64,000 nucleotides of DNA from Bretschneidera sinensis (Eukaryota; Streptophyta; Magnoliopsida; Brassicales; Akaniaceae). Both the position numbers and the translations under genes were made by a program. Positions within the stretch are counted from its first letter, which is position 1, and every line of letters starts with the position of its first letter. Below are positions 60,366-64,000 of the stretch, in pieces. The DNA lies in the NCBI GenBank assembly GCA_023935145.1, contig CM043698.1, positions 16,557,001 to 16,621,000 on the forward strand, in the 5' to 3' direction. The notes beneath the pieces were generated by a model that was not told where the DNA came from, did no database searches, and saw only the letters and a program-made list of their open reading frames with translations.

Positions 60366-62668
60366 TGTTAGGAAACAAAAAACTATTTTCCCTCTTTGTG
60401 TGAATAAAATAGACAAAAATAATAATACTATATAACCACAGTAGAAAAAAATAATAATAAAACCACAAAAATCAAGACACATATTTTTTGTATAAAAAAC
60501 TCGAAAAGAAAAAACCACGTGACCTAATCCAGACAAAATCTCCACTATAAAATAATGGGAATACAAAGTATCTTCTTTAGATCAACTAAAGGATCAACAG
60601 ATAATTTATCATCACCCAAAGGTGGATTTAACAATAATATAACAGAGAAAAATTGAATTGATCTCACCGAAACAAACTATAATAGAAACAACTGAATAAA
60701 TGAAATACATCAATTTGAAGCCCTCACCACGTAGAAACAACACCAAAAATTTGAGCTCTAATTATGATGAAATCGACCTTCAAATTGGAACAAAACAGTA
60801 AGTAAAACCCAAGAAAATATTTGCTCCAAAATTACTTCAGCGGTTATGTAGATACCCAATTTCGTTCCAAAATTTTTTAACGGACCACGCACACGTTCCT
60901 ATAATGAATCTTTTATCCTAGTGTGCTCGTACTTAGAAAATGAGGAAGTTTGGATTTAATTGGGGAGTAGAATCAATTGCAAGACCATTTTCTTCAATCC
61001 ACTTAATTCACTATGAGTTTAAATCAATTGGACCTTATTTGATTAAACTAATCCAAGATCAAAGTCTTCATTTAAATTTTGACCCAATCCAAAACCCACT
61101 AAAGCCCATTGATCTTTCTTAAGCCCAAACACTTTTGGCCCAAATTTCAAGCCCAATAAGACTTTTAATTTTTAAGGGTGAAATTTTAGTTTCACCCTCC
61201 ACTTGGCACTCCTTGATTGGTTCACTTTTCTCAAAGTAAGAATTATTTTTTTTATAACCAAAAAGATGTCTCTCTCATTTCCTTATGTGGCTAGCCATAA
61301 TGAGGAATTTTTGCTTTTTCTTTTTGCTTTTTAAACTCACGTCTCCCTCATAGACTCCCTTATCTTCTTTTGTACCAAATACTACATTTTCCCACACAAA
61401 TAAGACTTTTTTCACCTAAAAAGCAACAACTATGCACTTATGATGTAGCTGATTTTCTCCCTTTTTGGACATCCATGCATACCAAAAAGAATGAGTTTCT
61501 CTTCTTCTCATTTTGCTCAGTTAATTGGACATTACCTTATTAATCTTCCACATTTTCTTAAATGTCAAATACCACCACTTTCTACCCCAAAAATTCACAT
61601 TTTATACCCCAAAAACAGCACCTAAAAAAGCAATTTTCTTTTGGAATGTGAAGAATTTTTCTCCTTTCTTTTGCTTTGTAATTGCGCTCTTTTTTTCTCT
61701 AAGCTTTTCCACTTTATTATATATCACAAACCAAAGAAAATTGTATCTTTTCCACCCCTATTTAGCTTAATTCTTATTTTTTTAAACTCGTCTAGTTTAA
61801 AGTAGCTTAGTTTGATTCATTCAATTTAGTCTTCAAGTTTAATTCATTTAGTTTAAAATAATTTAGTCTCAATCCATATGGTTTAACTTACATAATTAAT
61901 ATATCTAGTTTAAATGCATACACTTTAATTTACTTCTCATCCATACTTTGCAAGGATTTTTAATATTTTTTTCTTCATAGTCAAAGCAATTTATTTTCTT
62001 TATTTGCTTACTTTTACCGCATTACTTTAAAGTTAATATTTGGTATCGCTTTATTTGAATAAAAATTGCAAAATGTGTGTTTGGTTTTATTAGAAGTGTA
62101 TGATAATAATACTTGAATTAAAATTTTAATTAATTCCCTTGAAACACAAAGGGCTAGACTTCAGTCTAAGTAAGAGAGAGAGCTTTAAATCTCATTCTTT
62201 TGCACTCAAATCTCCCGAGCTGTGGAATTTCTCACGTAGACCAATGACAAGGGATTATACATTCTTCAAGGTCAAATGGCGGCTCCTTACCCGTCATCCT
62301 TACTTTGTGCTTGGATGACAAATGACTTATTGTCTAATACATTATAAGTGTACCCATCATGGGAGCCTCCTTACTACTTATGAAGGGTTTGTATCAGACT
62401 TGACAGGTTTCACTCGTTTCTATATGTCTGCTCATCGTAATCCGCACCCTCGCCACATCCACCTTCTTGAAAAGGAGGGAGTAACCTTGGGTAATGAGTC
62501 GAATGTGTGGGTCTCAGATGAAAATTAACAGTACTTATAGGTTGCAAAGAAAAGAAAGAAAACTCGTATCTGTAAAGAAGAGAATTTCTATTGTTGTTAT
62601 TTGGGATTGTAATTTTTACCTATTTTATTCACATAAAGGGGAAAAGTAGTTCTTTGTTTCTCAATAAA
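60366..62668 (-). mobile_element. Copia C3 copy B 5' LTR, split by an insertion
   Basis: LTR ends TGTTAGGAAAC (60366) and ...TCTCAATA (about 62668), collinear with 6445-7051. The same ~45-bp inverted termini are seen. The two halves, 60366-60845 and 62540-62668, are separated by 1.69 kb of unrelated sequence. Confidence 0.85.
60846..62539. mobile_element. 1.7-kb insertion in C3 LTR, probable solo LTR
   Basis: Begins ATGTAGATACCCAATTTCG and ends ...CTTATA. GGTT occurs on both sides (60842-60845 and 62540-62543), and the uninterrupted LTR in copy A has GGTT once at this place. TGTAGATACCC is a common start of gypsy LTRs in plants, so a solo LTR is likely. It holds no protein domain. A short frame at 61525-61770 and one at 62322-62528 are not recognised. 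Confidence 0.6.
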
Positions 62669-62966
62669 ATCACCTGTGTAAATTGTAAAACATACATACA
62701 CACCATCACTCAGAACAAAATTAAAAAAATTAAATACTTACAAGCAAAATATTACTCTTATTTTTTTAATATGAAAATAATACTCTTATATATTAAAGAA
62801 CAAATAAATGAAGATCCAAATTCAGAGAAAGAAATTATCAAAACAAAAATATAAAATTAAATGATACTCCGTATTCATCACGTGTGAACTCTTTAAGACC
62901 GAGAAATTAGAAATTTGTGATATTGGGACAACTTTCTTAATAACTTGCTACGTAAATATACATAAT
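62669..62966. other. Right flank of copia C3 copy B, repeat
   Basis: About 290 bp match 7052-7340 and, partly, 42170-42400, 36220-36420 and 18350-18560. Contains GATACTCCGTA. No gene. Confidence 0.6.
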
Positions 62967-63286
62967 TTAATTAGTACAATGATGGATAAGGACATGACTC
63001 CTTTCCAATACACTTTTCCCCGATAATCTTCGACACAGGTTTAGATCACTGAAATATGGCAAAAACAATTTAAATGGCTGAGATTTACTAATAGTGTAAT
63101 GAGACCCTTTTAACACAACACCGTTAATATTAGGCTTGCCATTATTACGTTTCTTATGATAGAAAGACAAGACAGACTGAGACAGAGAGCGATGCTTTCC
63201 ATAGATGCTGGTCGGATGATCGAAGTTATCATTGAGAAGTCGACAGAGAAACTGAGAAAAGGGTAAAACAGGTGTTAGTAATTATG
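62967..63286 (-). CDS. Possible terminal coding exon, unrecognised
   Basis: An open frame on the minus strand with no stop from about 63284 to the TAA at 62969-62967. It is preceded by a good 3' splice site (TTTTCTCAG at about 63255-63247), so an exon of about 93 codons is possible. It reads FLCRLLNDNFDHP, HRSLSQSVLSFYHKK, NGVVLKGSHYTISKSQP and FLPYFSDLNLCRRLSGKS, ending VLIHHCTN. The residue mix looks like real protein and not AT-rich noise. I do not recognise a domain. There is no start codon of its own, and no upstream exon is obvious before the window end. It could also be a fragment of a host gene or of a transposon. Confidence 0.35.
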
Positions 63287-64000
63287 ATGATTGAAAAAAA
63301 AAAAACAGAATCGAGTTAACATTACAATAAAAAAAAATAATAATAATAAAAAATGAACAAAGAGAGAAAAAAAAATAAAAATATTATAATTTATAATGAT
63401 TTAATGATAAAGCTATAATTTATTTTAATATTTTTTATTTTGGTCTATTATGTTTCATTAATCTAAATGATTACATATGTCTTAGATTTTGAAGTATCAA
63501 ACAAACCTTTATACATTGTTTTGTTTTATGAGTAGCAAAAAAACTTTAAGAAAAAAATCTCTTTTAAACTCTTATTTTTACACTCTACATATTTAAATAT
63601 TATTGAAATAATAAATGAAATTAAATCTTTAAGCTTTATGTAAAATTAAGATTGGATTCTCACTTTTTACTCTTTTGCTTAATTTCTTTTAAAAACCGTT
63701 AACTTCTAATTTTAATTAAACTTTCACAAAAAAACATCCAAAACTTTTATTTTCAAGTTAAAATTTTATTTATTATAAATCTTTTAATCTCTAAAAATCA
63801 CTTTTAATATACTCTTTAATTGATTGATCTCTCTTTAATAGTTCGGATCTGATTGATTTTCTCTTTAATAGATCGGATTTTATGACAGATCTTTATAAAA
63901 CGTTAAAATTTCTTTTGGTCGATTATTACTGTTTGGTAGGCAACTAACTTTCCGCATGGTAGACTCACAAATCAGTCTTTAAATGCTGCAAAGACCGATG
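63287..64000. other. AT-rich sequence at the right edge
   Basis: No gene seen. Poly-A and AAT runs lie at 63290-63380. A short tandem duplication with TCTCTTTAATAG(A/T)TCGGAT words lies at 63829-63881. It might be intron or upstream sequence of the possible exon to the left. Confidence 0.4.

Overview
The window is a stretch of nuclear DNA from a flowering plant, almost certainly a dicot. It is AT-rich and dominated by LTR retrotransposons that carry initiator-tRNA-Met primer-binding sites. The only recognisable host genes are two decayed copies of a plant BAHD acyltransferase of the hydroxycinnamoyltransferase type (HCT/HQT/RAS clade) with the single intron expected for that family. I see no rRNA gene, no canonical tRNA gene and no CRISPR array, and no clearly intact protein gene.

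Layout, left to right. 1-1231: copia-type (SIRE-like) LTR pieces, one with an array of a 12-bp palindrome. 1232-5101: remnant of a chromovirus-type gypsy element (G1, minus strand) with most of its interior deleted. 5102-7051: remnant of a copia element (C3, copy A, minus). 7052-8465: AT-rich sequence that begins with a repeat also found beside the other C3 copy. 8466-9425: Tat/Athila-type gypsy LTR and leader. 9426-10583: copia gag and LTR fragment (C4, minus). 10639-13672: HCT-like pseudogene 1 (minus), whose intron holds a 1245-bp hAT-like DNA transposon. 13976-20455: AT-rich direct repeats and anonymous sequence. 20456-25690: copia C1 (plus), one long polyprotein frame with four nonsense codons and one frameshift. 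25891-30856: copia C2 (plus, TNT1/Tork-like), with both LTRs and a 5-bp target duplication. 31080-31440: promoter remnant of a third HCT-like copy. 31636-33319: HCT-like pseudogene 2 (minus). 33653-42445: the same AT-rich repeats again, with a truncated gypsy gag at 36541-37678. 42446-62668: a second C3 copy split by a 14.3-kb gypsy element (G2). G2 is itself interrupted by about 6 kb of Tat/Athila-type fragments, and the C3 LTR carries a further 1.7-kb insertion. 62669-64000: flank, including a possible terminal coding exon of an unrecognised gene.

History read from the sequence. An array of HCT-like genes was duplicated and decayed, then filled by transposons. The clearest nesting is G2 inside the C3 integrase region, with a perfect CTTTT target duplication at 44453-44457 and 58778-58782. 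The HCT pair gives an independent before/after view of the hAT insertion: pseudogene 2 keeps the empty site.

The observation I consider most worth following is that three unrelated LTRs in this window each carry a cluster of a different short palindrome about 90-300 bp upstream of their TATA box. I did not find a coherent novel multi-gene system. All coding sequence is transposon-derived or pseudogenic, except possibly the small exon at 62967-63286.
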